From Paraburkholderia susongensis (lineage in GTDB: Bacteria; Pseudomonadota; Gammaproteobacteria; Burkholderiales; Burkholderiaceae), in contig NZ_FXAT01000001.1 in the NCBI RefSeq assembly GCF_900177725.1, forward strand, positions 930,001-994,000: DNA of 64,000 nucleotides, given 5' to 3'. The notes under the pieces were generated by a model, which saw only the letters and a list, made by a program, of their open reading frames with translations, was not told the DNA's origin and did not search any database. The position numbers and the translations under genes were made by a program. Shown here in pieces: positions 38,294 to 46,891 of this stretch; within the stretch, counting starts at the first letter, position 1; each line of letters starts with the position of its first letter.

Positions 38294-40141
38294 ATGCAAC
38301 CTGTATTTGACCGCGCGTTCGCGGCGCATCGTGACGGCCGCCTCGACGACGCCGAGCGCGACTACCGCGCCACGCTCGAGCACAATCCCAGCCACGTCGA
38401 CGCGCTGCACCTGCTCGGCGTGCTGCGCCATCAACAGGGCCAGCACGAGGAAGCCGTGGCGCTCGTGCGGCGCGCGGTCAATCTGCGCCCCGAAGACGCC
38501 GCGCTGCAACTGAACCTCGGCAACGCGCTGAAGGCGCTCGGCCAGATCGACGCGGCGATCGAACAGTTCCGCAACGCGCTCACGCTCGCGCCGACGTTCC
38601 CGATGGCGCACTACAACCTCGGCAACGCGTATGCGTCGGTGGGCCGTCACGAAGACGCCGCCGACGCGTTCGAGCGATCGCTGCGCCTGCAACCGGACGA
38701 CGTGTCCTCGCACAACAATCTCGGCAACGCGCTGCACGCGCTCGGCCGCCATGAAGAGGCGATCACGTCGTTCAGGCGCACGCTCGAGCTGCGCCCCGGC
38801 CACGCGGGCGCGCTGAACAACATGGGTATGTCGCTGAACGCGCTCGATCGCCCGCACGAAGCCGTGCCCTGCTTCGAAGCCGCGCTCGCCGCCGAGCCGC
38901 GCTTCGTCGCCGCGCACTTCAATCTCGCCAATACCTTCGACGCCACCGGCCGTCATGCCGAAGCGGTCGCGTCGTTCGAAGCGGTGCTGCGCCTGCAGCC
39001 GAACCTGCCGCCCGCGATCTACGGGATGGGCAACGCGCTCGCGGCGCTCGGCCGCCCCGGGCAGGCGCAACCGTATCTGGAGCGCGCGGTCGGTCTCGAC
39101 CCGCAATTCGCGCTCGCGTGGCTCGCCCTCGGCGCCGTGCATCAGGCGCTCGGCGCGCATACGGCCGCGGTGCGCGCGCTCGATCAGGCGCTGCGCCTGA
39201 GTCCCGATCTCGCGTCCGCGCATATGAACCGCGCGCTTGCGTGGCTCGCGATGCGCGATTTCGCACGCGGGCTGCCGGAATACGAATGGCGCTCGCAAAT
39301 CGTTGCGCAACCGGTCATCGAGACACTGCCGCGCTGGCACGGCGAGCCGATCGAACAGCGCACGCTGCTGGTCCATGCCGAACAGGGTTTAGGCGACACG
39401 CTGCAGTTCGTGCGCTTCATGCCGCTCGTCGCGCAGCGCGCTGCGCGCGTCGTGCTCGAAGTGCAGCCGCCGTTGCTGCCGCTCCTCGCGCCCGCCGCGC
39501 AGGCGTGGCGCGTGACGCTGATCGCGCAGGGCCAGCCGCGCCCCGCCGCCGATCTGCAGATTCCGCTGTTGAGTCTGCCGCTCGCGCTCGGCACGAGCTA
39601 CGACACGATTCCGGGCCACACGCCGTATCTGAGCGTGCCGCCTGCCTACGGCCGCAAATGGCGCGGCTCGCTCGGCGGCCAGGCGAAACGCAAGATCGGG
39701 CTCGCGTGGTCGGGACGCATCCAGCGCAACGAAACGCGCTCGATGCCGCTCGCCGCGCTCGATCCGCTCTTCGCGCTCGACGGCATCGACTGGATCGTGC
39801 TGCAGCCCGATCTCAGCGACGAGGAACGCGCGGCGCTCGACGCGCATCCGCGCGCCGGATCGATTCATCGCCTCGACAGGCGTATCGGCGACTTCGCCGA
39901 TACCGCGGCGATCGTCGCGCGGCTCGACGCGGTCGTGTCGATCGATACGTCGATCGCGCACCTGGCCGGCGCGCTGCGCAAGCCACTCTGGCTGATGCTG
40001 CCGTTCGCCGCCGACTGGCGCTGGTTCGATGGCGATACACGCAGCCCGTGGTATCCGGGCGCAACGCTCGTGCGTCAGCCGCGGCCCGGCGCGTGGGACG
40101 AGGTCGTCGACGTGGTGGCGAAGGAATTGCGCAACGGCTAG
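38294..40141 (+). CDS. TPR protein with C-terminal glycosyltransferase-like domain
   Basis: A 615-residue protein. From about residue 5 to 300 it is tandem TPRs (RAVNLRPEDAALQLNLGNALKALGQ, ALTLAPTFPMAHYNLGNAYASVGR and so on, about eight units). From about 320 the C-terminal half resembles the GT9/heptosyltransferase fold (LLVHAEQGLGDTLQFVRFMPLVAQR, KIGLAWSGRIQRNE, DAVVSIDTSIAHLAGALRKPLWLML). The architecture is common in Burkholderia and Rhizobium; a role in protein or surface glycosylation is suggested, but no acceptor is known. Confidence 0.85.
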   Translation: MQPVFDRAFAAHRDGRLDDAERDYRATLEHNPSHVDALHLLGVLRHQQGQHEEAVALVRRAVNLRPEDAALQLNLGNALKALGQIDAAIEQFRNALTLAPTFPMAHYNLGNAYASVGRHEDAADAFERSLRLQPDDVSSHNNLGNALHALGRHEEAITSFRRTLELRPGHAGALNNMGMSLNALDRPHEAVPCFEAALAAEPRFVAAHFNLANTFDATGRHAEAVASFEAVLRLQPNLPPAIYGMGNALAALGRPGQAQPYLERAVGLDPQFALAWLALGAVHQALGAHTAAVRALDQALRLSPDLASAHMNRALAWLAMRDFARGLPEYEWRSQIVAQPVIETLPRWHGEPIEQRTLLVHAEQGLGDTLQFVRFMPLVAQRAARVVLEVQPPLLPLLAPAAQAWRVTLIAQGQPRPAADLQIPLLSLPLALGTSYDTIPGHTPYLSVPPAYGRKWRGSLGGQAKRKIGLAWSGRIQRNETRSMPLAALDPLFALDGIDWIVLQPDLSDEERAALDAHPRAGSIHRLDRRIGDFADTAAIVARLDAVVSIDTSIAHLAGALRKPLWLMLPFAADWRWFDGDTRSPWYPGATLVRQPRPGAWDEVVDVVAKELRNG

Positions 40142-40229
40142 CGGCGAGCGCCGCCTTGTCTGATCGAAACGCGCGCGGCACGTCATGGGCCTTCGCTTCA
40201 TTGGCCGTCACTTCATGCGCCGCAAAACA

Positions 40230-40255
40230 AAAACCCCCGCATTCGCGGGGGTTTT
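40230..40255. terminator. Bidirectional intrinsic terminator
   Basis: AAAACCCCCGC, loop ATTC, GCGGGGGTTTT between the convergent TPR gene and the MFS transporter gene. Confidence 0.88.
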
Positions 40256-40280
40256 CCGTTTCAGAACACTAGGTAGCGCG

Positions 40281-41582
40281 TCAGGCTGCCCGGTACTGAT
40301 TGCGTGATTCCGGCGTGCGATACAGGAACAGCGTCGCCAGCAGGCCGCAGATCGCCGCCACGCCGAGGAACAGACCCGGCGCCGCCTTGTTGCTCGTCAC
40401 GTGAATGAGCAGCGTGGCGATGGCCGGCGTGAAGCCGCCGATCGTCGTTGCAAGACTGTACGCGAGCGAGAAACCGGCGGTGCGCACTTCGACCGGCATC
40501 ACTTCGGTCAGCGCCACGACCATCGCGCCGTTATAGCAACCGTACAGGAACGACAGCCACAACTGCACGGCGAGCAGACGCGCGAACGACGGCTCGGCAA
40601 CGAGCCACTGCAGCGCCGGATACGCCGTGATGATCGTCAGGATCGTGAACACGATCAGCACCGGACGGCGGCCGATACGGTCCGACAGCGCGCCCGAGAG
40701 CGGCAGCCAGACCAGGTTCGAGAGACCGACGCAGACCGTGACGACGAGCGTGTCGATGGACGAGAGCTTGAGCACTTCCTTGCCGAAGGTCGGCGTGTAC
40801 GCGGTAATCATGTAGAACGACACGGTCGTCATGATGACCATGCCCATGCCGCCGAGCACGATGGGATAGTGCTCGGCCATCGACTTCATGATCTCGCCCA
40901 TGCTTGGACGATGCTTGCGCGCCGCGAACTCCTCGGTTTCCTGCAACGAGCGGCGGATGATGAACAGGAACGGCACGATCAGACAGCCGATCAGGAACGG
41001 CACGCGCCAGCCCCATGCGGTCATCTGGTCGGCGGGCAGAATCTTGTTGAGCAGCACGCCGATCAGCGCGGCGAACACCACCGCGACCTGCTGGCTGCCG
41101 GACTGCCACGAGCAGTAAAAGCCCTTGTTGCCCTTGGTGGCGATCTCCGACAGATACACGGACACGCCGCCGAGTTCGACACCGGCGGAGAAGCCCTGCA
41201 ACAGACGGCCGAGCAGCACGAGCACCGGCGCGACGAGACCGATGGTCGCGTAGCCTGGAATCGCCGCGACAGTGAGCGTGCCGAGCGCCATCAGGCTCAG
41301 CGTGAGGATCAGGCCTTTGCGGCGACCGTGATGGTCGATGTAGGCGCCGAGCACGATCGCGCCGATCGGGCGCATCAGGAAGCCCGCGCCGAACACGGAT
41401 AGCGACAGCATCAGCGAGGCGAATGCGTTGCCGCTCGGGAAATAGGTCTTGGCGATCGCCGAAGCGTAGTAGCCATAAACCATGAAGTCATACATCTCAA
41501 GAAAGTTGCCGCTGACAACGCGGAAAACTGTCTTGACTTTGGATTCTTCCGTGGCGGAAGTAGCGGGGGTCGCAGTAGACAT
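40281..41582 (-). CDS. MFS metabolite:H+ symporter (CitA/KgtP type)
   Basis: Twelve-helix inner-membrane transporter of 433 residues in the MHS subfamily. It starts [40 protein letters not shown], which is characteristic of citrate/tricarballylate and alpha-ketoglutarate symporters. Loop motifs [17 protein letters not shown] and [11 protein letters not shown] are present. Likely substrates are citrate or other di/tricarboxylates. The ATG at 41582 follows GAGAG. The in-frame extension to 41726 is not used. Confidence 0.9.
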   Translation of the reverse strand: MSTATPATSATEESKVKTVFRVVSGNFLEMYDFMVYGYYASAIAKTYFPSGNAFASLMLSLSVFGAGFLMRPIGAIVLGAYIDHHGRRKGLILTLSLMALGTLTVAAIPGYATIGLVAPVLVLLGRLLQGFSAGVELGGVSVYLSEIATKGNKGFYCSWQSGSQQVAVVFAALIGVLLNKILPADQMTAWGWRVPFLIGCLIVPFLFIIRRSLQETEEFAARKHRPSMGEIMKSMAEHYPIVLGGMGMVIMTTVSFYMITAYTPTFGKEVLKLSSIDTLVVTVCVGLSNLVWLPLSGALSDRIGRRPVLIVFTILTIITAYPALQWLVAEPSFARLLAVQLWLSFLYGCYNGAMVVALTEVMPVEVRTAGFSLAYSLATTIGGFTPAIATLLIHVTSNKAAPGLFLGVAAICGLLATLFLYRTPESRNQYRAA

Positions 41583-41895
41583 GACACTCTCAGATAAACC
41601 CGCCGCCCTGTTCGATGGGAATGGACAGAAGCGATCGGGCAGTTGAAACGATCCACTGCGTTTGGCAAGCGGATGCCACAGACGAACGGAAAAGCGCGCC
41701 TTGGGGCGCCGCATTTTGCGGCTCAAAGCGCTTAACCGGTATCAGGGTAAACCTTGTGATTCATGCGGAGCCCGCGCCACGTAATGTTACTGCTGATAGC
41801 GCCGTCGCGAAATGCATACAGTTCGCTTACGCGCGAGACCGGCACGCAACGCGGTAGGCTTTTCGTGCAACACCATTGAGTTGATTCTTACCCCG
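41583..41895. other. Divergent MFS / GNAT intergenic region
   Basis: A 313-bp gap between divergent genes. I find no credible gene, clear promoter pair or repeat. A shadow frame at 41615-41857 lacks coding bias. Confidence 0.5.
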
Positions 41896-42420
41896 ATGCG
41901 AACCACCCCTGCTCTTTCGCTGCGCCCCGCGACCATCGAGGACGCCGCGCTCATTGCGTCGATTCACAGCGCCAGTTGGCAGGCCACCTATCGCGACCTG
42001 TTGCCCGACACGTTCCTCGACGGCGAAGTCACGCGCGAACGCGCCACCTACTGGGCAGCACGCCTTCGCGCTCCCGGCGGCGAGCGCCGCATCGTGCTGA
42101 TCGCCGAGCTCGCCGGCGAGCCGACCGGCTTCGTGTGCGTCGAGCGTCAGCCGGAATCCACGTGGGGCGTGTTGCTCGACAATCTGCACGCGCTGCCTCG
42201 CTACCAGGGCATCGGCGTCGGCAAGCTGCTGATGCGCGCCGCCGAAGACTGGGCGCGCACACAGGGAGAAACGCAGCTGTATCTGTACGTGCTCGAGGGC
42301 AACACGCCGGCGATCGGCTTTTATGAGCGGCACGGCTGGAAGTTCGTCGGCGCGGAGCCGGATCATATGGGCGGCGTGGACATCACCGCGTTGCGGTATG
42401 TGTACCGGTTGAATCCCTGA
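41896..42420 (+). CDS. GNAT family N-acetyltransferase
   Basis: Acetyl-CoA-dependent transferase of 174 residues. It starts MRTTPALSLRPATIEDAALIASIHSASW, followed by the acetyl-CoA loop LPRYQGIGVGKLLMRAAEDWA (R/Q-x-x-G-x-G) and the C-terminal GNTPAIGFYERHGWKFVG. The substrate cannot be predicted. The ATG at 41896 matches the conserved N-terminus; the upstream in-frame ATG at 41812 is unlikely. Confidence 0.88.
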   Translation: MRTTPALSLRPATIEDAALIASIHSASWQATYRDLLPDTFLDGEVTRERATYWAARLRAPGGERRIVLIAELAGEPTGFVCVERQPESTWGVLLDNLHALPRYQGIGVGKLLMRAAEDWARTQGETQLYLYVLEGNTPAIGFYERHGWKFVGAEPDHMGGVDITALRYVYRLNP

Positions 42421-42724
42421 GATTGCCGGCCATTGGCGTTGCTGGGCACGTCAATGGAATAGTCGGGAATGTTCGCGCCCGGATCCCCAAGCGACGCGGT
42501 CATTTTCAGAACAGTCCGATCGTCAGAACGGACTGTTTCGAAGCATCATTTTCTGTTGCCGATGGCTTCACAAGGTAATGCCTCCTCTCGTCGTGCTGCG
42601 TCAGGTGTCTGGACCGGGGTGCGGAATTCGGTGGCAGCCTGAGCTCGCACCGAGTCGCCATCAACGTCCCCAGATCCTGTGACGGCCCACCAGCGGCCCC
42701 GTCATCGTGCACCGGAAGAAACCC
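42421..42724. other. Gap after the GNAT gene, with one hairpin
   Basis: A 304-bp gap without a supportable gene. AACAGTCCG (42510-42518) and CGGACTGTT (42529-42537) form a nine-pair hairpin, probably the GNAT terminator, though the T-run is short. Confidence 0.5.
42510..42537 (+). terminator. Terminator-like hairpin after the GNAT gene
   Basis: Perfect nine-pair stem AACAGTCCG/CGGACTGTT with a ten-base loop. Only a short T-run follows. Confidence 0.45.
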
Positions 42725-43915
42725 ATGTCCAGCACTCCGTTCACCTTGATCGAAGGTGCTTACGCGCTACCACGCCTGCGCCCGTTCGAACATCTACCCG
42801 AGTCATTCGGCCGCGACTGGGCAACGCTCGCCCCCAGCCACAGCTGGCGCACGGAACTCGAATCGCTCTATGCAGCGCTGCTGCGCACCGCCTGCATACG
42901 CAACGAAGACATCTTCGCGCGTTGCAAGTGGCAGCCTCTCGATGTGCAACATGCGGCCGCGCCTGCGGCGAGAGATGCGCAGCCCGCCGTGATCGCCAAC
43001 GTCAACACAATACGCGGCGATGTTCCGCGGCCAAACACCCAGCTGCCGATGCGAATCCAGCTCAAGGTTCGCCCGTCCCGAAAGGCGAGGCGTCGCGCTT
43101 CACGGCATTGGAGTGTGATGGCGGGCGCCGCCTGCATAGCCGGCGGCGGGGCCCTGCTTGTGTGGATGGCGCTTGGTCAGCATCTCACGCCTCGTCAGAT
43201 AGCGAGCGAACTGCTCAGGCCCGTGAACGTGACAATGGCCCGTCGCGACGCGCAGTTGGAGAAGGATCGCCCGCGCGATGGTGTTGCGGCTCGGCAGGCG
43301 CCTGTCGTGGGCAACACCAATGTTCAGATTCCGCCTCGGCAAACGGTTGCCGCTGGCAAGGCCGATGGTCCGGTTTCGCCAGCGGCGCCAGTGCAGCCCG
43401 CGTCTGGTTCCACGCCCGCACCGGTGGCGGCTGCGGCTCAGGAAACGGCGACGCAGAGCGAGCCAACCCGCTCAGGCAATCCGCTCGCCACAGTGCATGC
43501 TCATCCGCGCGGCGTGCTGCGTCCCAAGGCGCATCCGCATCCGCGCGACGTGCTGCACCCAAAGGCGCATCGCAAGCCAGAGTATGGCGGCGCGTCGTAT
43601 CTGACGTCGCCAGCCCACGGCAAACCGCGCGTCGCGCACACACGTGCCGCGCCGATCGTGTCGCTTCGATTGCACGCGCATCCGGCTGCACGAGCCGACG
43701 CGCTGCCCACGCAGGCACGAGCACAAGCACAACCGCGGTTCACTAACAACGAATACACCGCCGTGATGACATCCGCCGCCACGTATGTACGCGACATCGC
43801 ATCGCTGCCCCGCCCTGCCGCGTCGACTGATCCGTCGGCGGGCAGCGGCACGGCGTGGATGAATCACATCTCGCAGCGCCGCGTCACCGAAATTCCAGAG
43901 CAATTCGCGAAGTGA
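42725..43915 (+). CDS. Uncharacterised single-pass membrane protein with long Pro/Ala/His-rich tail
   Basis: A 396-residue protein that I do not recognise. The first ~75 residues are a compact domain with SFGRDWATLAPSHSWRTELESLYAALLRTACIRNEDIFARC. A basic stretch (RPSRKARRRASRHW) precedes one membrane segment (VMAGAACIAGGGALLVWMAL, about residues 135-155), giving an N-in, C-out anchor. The remaining 240 residues are low-complexity, with near-repeats HPRGVLRPKAHPH and PRDVLHPKAHRKP. The ATG at 42725 follows GGAAGA; a second ATG at 42707 is in frame. It faces the DUF2968 gene across a composite terminator. Confidence 0.7.
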   Translation: MSSTPFTLIEGAYALPRLRPFEHLPESFGRDWATLAPSHSWRTELESLYAALLRTACIRNEDIFARCKWQPLDVQHAAAPAARDAQPAVIANVNTIRGDVPRPNTQLPMRIQLKVRPSRKARRRASRHWSVMAGAACIAGGGALLVWMALGQHLTPRQIASELLRPVNVTMARRDAQLEKDRPRDGVAARQAPVVGNTNVQIPPRQTVAAGKADGPVSPAAPVQPASGSTPAPVAAAAQETATQSEPTRSGNPLATVHAHPRGVLRPKAHPHPRDVLHPKAHRKPEYGGASYLTSPAHGKPRVAHTRAAPIVSLRLHAHPAARADALPTQARAQAQPRFTNNEYTAVMTSAATYVRDIASLPRPAASTDPSAGSGTAWMNHISQRRVTEIPEQFAK

Positions 43916-43980
43916 GTTGATCGTCCGCGCGCCGTTATCCGGTTCCGTCATTCGAATCCATTCCTCGACCGAATCGACGC

Positions 43981-44073
43981 AAAAAGCCCGGCTCTGTCCA
44001 CTGAACTGCACCCCAATCGTTGGACGGGTGTCCAACTTTCCGGGGTGCAGTTCACCACAGAGGCGGGCTTTTT
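43981..44073. terminator. Bidirectional terminator interrupted by a 53-bp insertion
   Basis: AAAAAGCCCG (43981-43990) with CTCTGT (43992-43997) pair with ACAGAG (44057-44062) and CGGGCTTTTT (44064-44073). Taking out 44002-44054 plus one CCAC copy leaves a normal short intrinsic terminator between two convergent genes. Confidence 0.8.
44002..44054. mobile_element. 53-bp MITE-like element made of two IS3-type inverted ends
   Basis: It begins TGAACTGCACCCC (44002-44014) and ends GGGGTGCAGTTCA (44042-44054), a perfect 13-bp terminal inverted repeat with the TG/CA ends of IS3-family elements. Both arms carry TTGGAC further in (44020-44025 and 44030-44035), separated by loop GGGT. CCAC flanks it on both sides (43998-44001 and 44055-44058) as a 4-bp target duplication. 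It has no coding capacity. Confidence 0.75.
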
Positions 44074-44090
44074 GTCGTCCGTCGATGCTG

Positions 44091-44810
44091 CTATTTCTGC
44101 ACAGGCAAACCGGCTTCCGTCTGTTGCCGCAACTGCGTGATCTCGCTTTGCACCTGACGCAATTGCGCCTGCGCCTTGTCCCGCTCCGCGTGCAGCGTGA
44201 GCGCCTCGCCTCGCGCTTGCCGCTGATAGTCGTCGGCCTTGGCCTGCTGCGTACGCGCGACGTCGAGATCGGCCTGCAAGCGTTGCGCCTGTTCCTGCGA
44301 TGTCGCGATGATGCCCTGCAGATACGCGGTCTGCGCCTGCAATCGCGTGCGGCGAATCTCGACATCCGCGAGTTGCGTCGTTTGCTGCGCGAAATTGGCG
44401 TAGATGGCTTCAGCACGCTCGACGTCTTCGGACTTGATCACGCGCCAGAAATGTTTGTCCTGAAATAGCGCGATGTAGTACGTCATCCGCGACGGATGGA
44501 AAAACAGGCTTGCACCGTAGTTGCCGTTGTACGTGGTGCGCAGTTCATTCAGGTTCGCGTCGTGAATCAGTTGCATCAGTTCGGCGACATCGCCTCGCGC
44601 GCCGCCCGGCGTTGCCGGTACGCTCGATGCCAAGGGCGTATTTGCAAACGCAGCGGCGCCGGGTTGCGGCGTCAGCTCGCTCATGGCGGGCCGCGTACCG
44701 GCTACCGGCGCGACCGTGCCGTCCTGCGCCGCCTGCACGGCGCCGGCATGCCAGAGCACATACGCGCCCGCGACCAGCATCGTGCGTTGAACTATCAAGG
44801 GAAACCTCAT
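44091..44810 (-). CDS. DUF2968 family exported protein
   Basis: A 239-residue Burkholderiales protein. Signal peptide MRFPLIVQRTMLVAGAYVLWHAGAVQA, a disordered stretch, then the DUF2968 core VAELMQLIHDANLNELRTTYNGNYGASLFFHPSRMTYYIALFQ (about residues 73-120). A long coiled coil runs to the end (QAQRLQADLDVARTQQAKADDYQRQARGEALTLHAERDKAQAQLRQVQSEITQLRQQ). Function unknown. The ATG at 44810 has an AGGCAG-type ribosome site. It is convergent with the uncharacterised membrane protein gene. Confidence 0.85.
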   Translation of the reverse strand: MRFPLIVQRTMLVAGAYVLWHAGAVQAAQDGTVAPVAGTRPAMSELTPQPGAAAFANTPLASSVPATPGGARGDVAELMQLIHDANLNELRTTYNGNYGASLFFHPSRMTYYIALFQDKHFWRVIKSEDVERAEAIYANFAQQTTQLADVEIRRTRLQAQTAYLQGIIATSQEQAQRLQADLDVARTQQAKADDYQRQARGEALTLHAERDKAQAQLRQVQSEITQLRQQTEAGLPVQK

Positions 44811-45229
44811 ACTGCCTGCTCCACGCAAATCCGGAATAGCCGCGGATTATCGCGCGGATTGGCTGCTAGGCGAAACACCGAGCCGCTATCTCAATACACT
44901 CAAAATCGAGATACGTCGGTCGCAAAAAACTCGCGCGTTCCCGAAATGACAGCCGTAAATTGATGACGATCGGGCAACGACTTGGAGTCCTGATTATCCC
45001 GATAAAAAACCGCGACCGCGAATGCGTGCGGGCAGCCTATGCGGACCAGCAACAGGACAACGAAGGAGACGGAGACAAGCAAAAGAGAACAGCAAGGACA
45101 ACAACGGGAACGACCGAAGAAAACGCGCCGCCGCAGATCGCGGCGACGCGTCGAACAGAGCAAACAGACCTGCCAGAAAAACGGAAAAGCGCACTCGCGA
45201 TCACACGCGGGCGGCCATACCTCGCCACC
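44811..45229. other. Strand-asymmetric gap between the DUF2968 and glutamine amidotransferase genes
   Basis: A 419-bp gap. From about 45045 to 45190 the plus strand is strongly A/G-rich and low in T. Short minus-strand frames here encode a hydrophobic run (CCSLLLVSVSFVVLLLVRIG) but have no convincing start or ribosome site, so no gene is called. Confidence 0.5.
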
Positions 45230-46729
45230 TCAAAACCGCGTTTCGCGCGCCACCCGCAGGAACGTATCGAGCAAAGGCGTGCAATCGAGCAACTCCGGCC
45301 CGCCCGCGCGATGAAACTCCGGATGCCACTGCACGCCCATCACGAACGGCGCGCGCCGGTAGCGCACGGCCTCGATGATGCCGTCCGCCGCCGACACCGC
45401 CTCGATGTTGAGATCGCGGCCAAGCGTCTTCACCGCCTGATGGTGAATCGAGTTGACGATCGCGTCGCGCCGCCCCGGGAACATGTTGAGCAGCGTCGAG
45501 CCATCCGGAAAATGAACACCGTGGCGGTGCTGATCGTAGTTTTCGCTGACGTGCACGCCGGCGGTCGGCACATCGGTCGCGATGTCCTGATACAACGTGC
45601 CGCCAAACGCGACGTTGATTAGCTGGCAGCCGCGGCATACGCCGAGCACCGGCTTGCCCGACTCGATGAACTCGTGCAGCAGCTCGAGTTCGTACATGTC
45701 GCGCACGCGGTCGCCGGGCCATTCGGGGCTCGTCGCCGTTTCCGCATACGATTGCGGCGAGACGTCGGAGCCGCCTTGCAGCAACAGACCGTCGAGATGC
45801 TTCGCGTAGTCGCGCAAGCGGATGTTGCTCGGGTGCAGCATGCCCTGATGACCGACGGTCGGAATCATGAACACGATCACGTCGCGCGACATCACCCAGT
45901 GCGCGATCGATTCCTCGAGATATTGCAAGGTCTTGCCGCGCAACCCCTTCGCACCCGGCTCCGGATGGAAGATGCGCGCCGACACGCCGATGCGCAGCGT
46001 GCGCTGGGTGATCCGCTGCCCGGCGCGATCGAACAGTTGCCGCGCGCGCGCCGCGATGATGCGGCCAAACACGCTCCACGCCGAATCGTTCTGCTTCAGA
46101 TAGCGCGGCGGCGACGGCGGGAATGCATTGGGCGGCGGCGGATTGGTCGCGCTGAAATCGGGCGCCGCGCCGAATCCGGGCGGCGGCGCGCCGGTCGGAC
46201 GCGCGGTGGAGGCGGCGGCGTCCTGGGTGGCGGGAACGTCGTCGGTTGCGGCGGCCGAGGCGCCTGCGGTGCCCACGGTGCGGGTTGCCGTGCCCACAGG
46301 CGTCTCGCTGCCCGCGAACGCCGGCCCAGCCTTCGCAGTCGCCCGCGCGCTCGCCGCCTGCGTGCCGGCGCGGCGCGCTTCGCGCTCGTGAACCGCGGCC
46401 TCCTGCTGCGCGGTGGATGCCGCGGCGGCGCTGCGCGCCTCGGCCGCGTCGCGTTGCCGGGCCGTTTGCGGCGCTTCGGGCGTCACCGTCGACGCGCTGA
46501 TCGGATCGTCGGTCGACGACATCGCGGCCGCTTTCTCGTCAGCGAGACTCGGCGTGTTTCTGGCCGGCGACTCCGGCAACCGGATGGCGTCTTCATGCGG
46601 CGGCGGCGAGGAGGCTGCCGGCTCGAGCGGCGCGGAGCCGGATTTCGGTGTGCCTGACGGCGCGGGCGAGCCCGACGCTGGCGGGGGACTACCGGCCGTG
46701 CCGGCGTTTTCGGGTTTGTTTTCGCTCAT
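45230..46729 (-). CDS. Class I glutamine amidotransferase (PuuD/peptidase C26 family) with long N-terminal extension
   Basis: A 499-residue protein whose C-terminal ~250 residues form a gamma-glutamyl-GABA hydrolase-type domain. The nucleophile Cys365 is in VLGVCRGCQLINVAFGG and the histidine is in VMGVQWHPEFHR. QGGSDVSPQSY is typical of PuuD. The family hydrolyses gamma-glutamyl amides, as in putrescine breakdown. The first ~245 residues are Ala/Pro/Thr-rich with an Arg/Glu/Ala stretch at about 92-125, almost certainly disordered, and are absent from E. coli PuuD. No membrane segment is seen. Start ATG 46729; a GTG at 46753 is also possible. Confidence 0.85.
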   Translation of the reverse strand: MSENKPENAGTAGSPPPASGSPAPSGTPKSGSAPLEPAASSPPPHEDAIRLPESPARNTPSLADEKAAAMSSTDDPISASTVTPEAPQTARQRDAAEARSAAAASTAQQEAAVHEREARRAGTQAASARATAKAGPAFAGSETPVGTATRTVGTAGASAAATDDVPATQDAAASTARPTGAPPPGFGAAPDFSATNPPPPNAFPPSPPRYLKQNDSAWSVFGRIIAARARQLFDRAGQRITQRTLRIGVSARIFHPEPGAKGLRGKTLQYLEESIAHWVMSRDVIVFMIPTVGHQGMLHPSNIRLRDYAKHLDGLLLQGGSDVSPQSYAETATSPEWPGDRVRDMYELELLHEFIESGKPVLGVCRGCQLINVAFGGTLYQDIATDVPTAGVHVSENYDQHRHGVHFPDGSTLLNMFPGRRDAIVNSIHHQAVKTLGRDLNIEAVSAADGIIEAVRYRRAPFVMGVQWHPEFHRAGGPELLDCTPLLDTFLRVARETRF

Positions 46730-46858
46730 GACTGTCGGACGGGCGCCTTCCACGCGAACGAATGAATATGCCCTGATTATCCGTCAGCGCAACAGGCCCG
46801 GCAAACCCGCACACAATTGCTCACATTGTTGCGAAGCGTGACAGGAAGCGGCGGCGTC

Positions 46859-46891
46859 CATCGATGACCCATCGATAACTAAGCAATAACT
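46859..46891. repeat. 11-bp tandem repeat abutting the antiporter stop codon
   Basis: CATCGATGACC, CATCGATAACT and AAGCAATAACT are three units in register that end at the stop codon of the antiporter gene (minus strand). Confidence 0.65.

Noticed and set aside
43998..44058. Full-length insertion sequence
   Set aside because: Only the two ends are present within 53 bp. There is no transposase frame in the gap.
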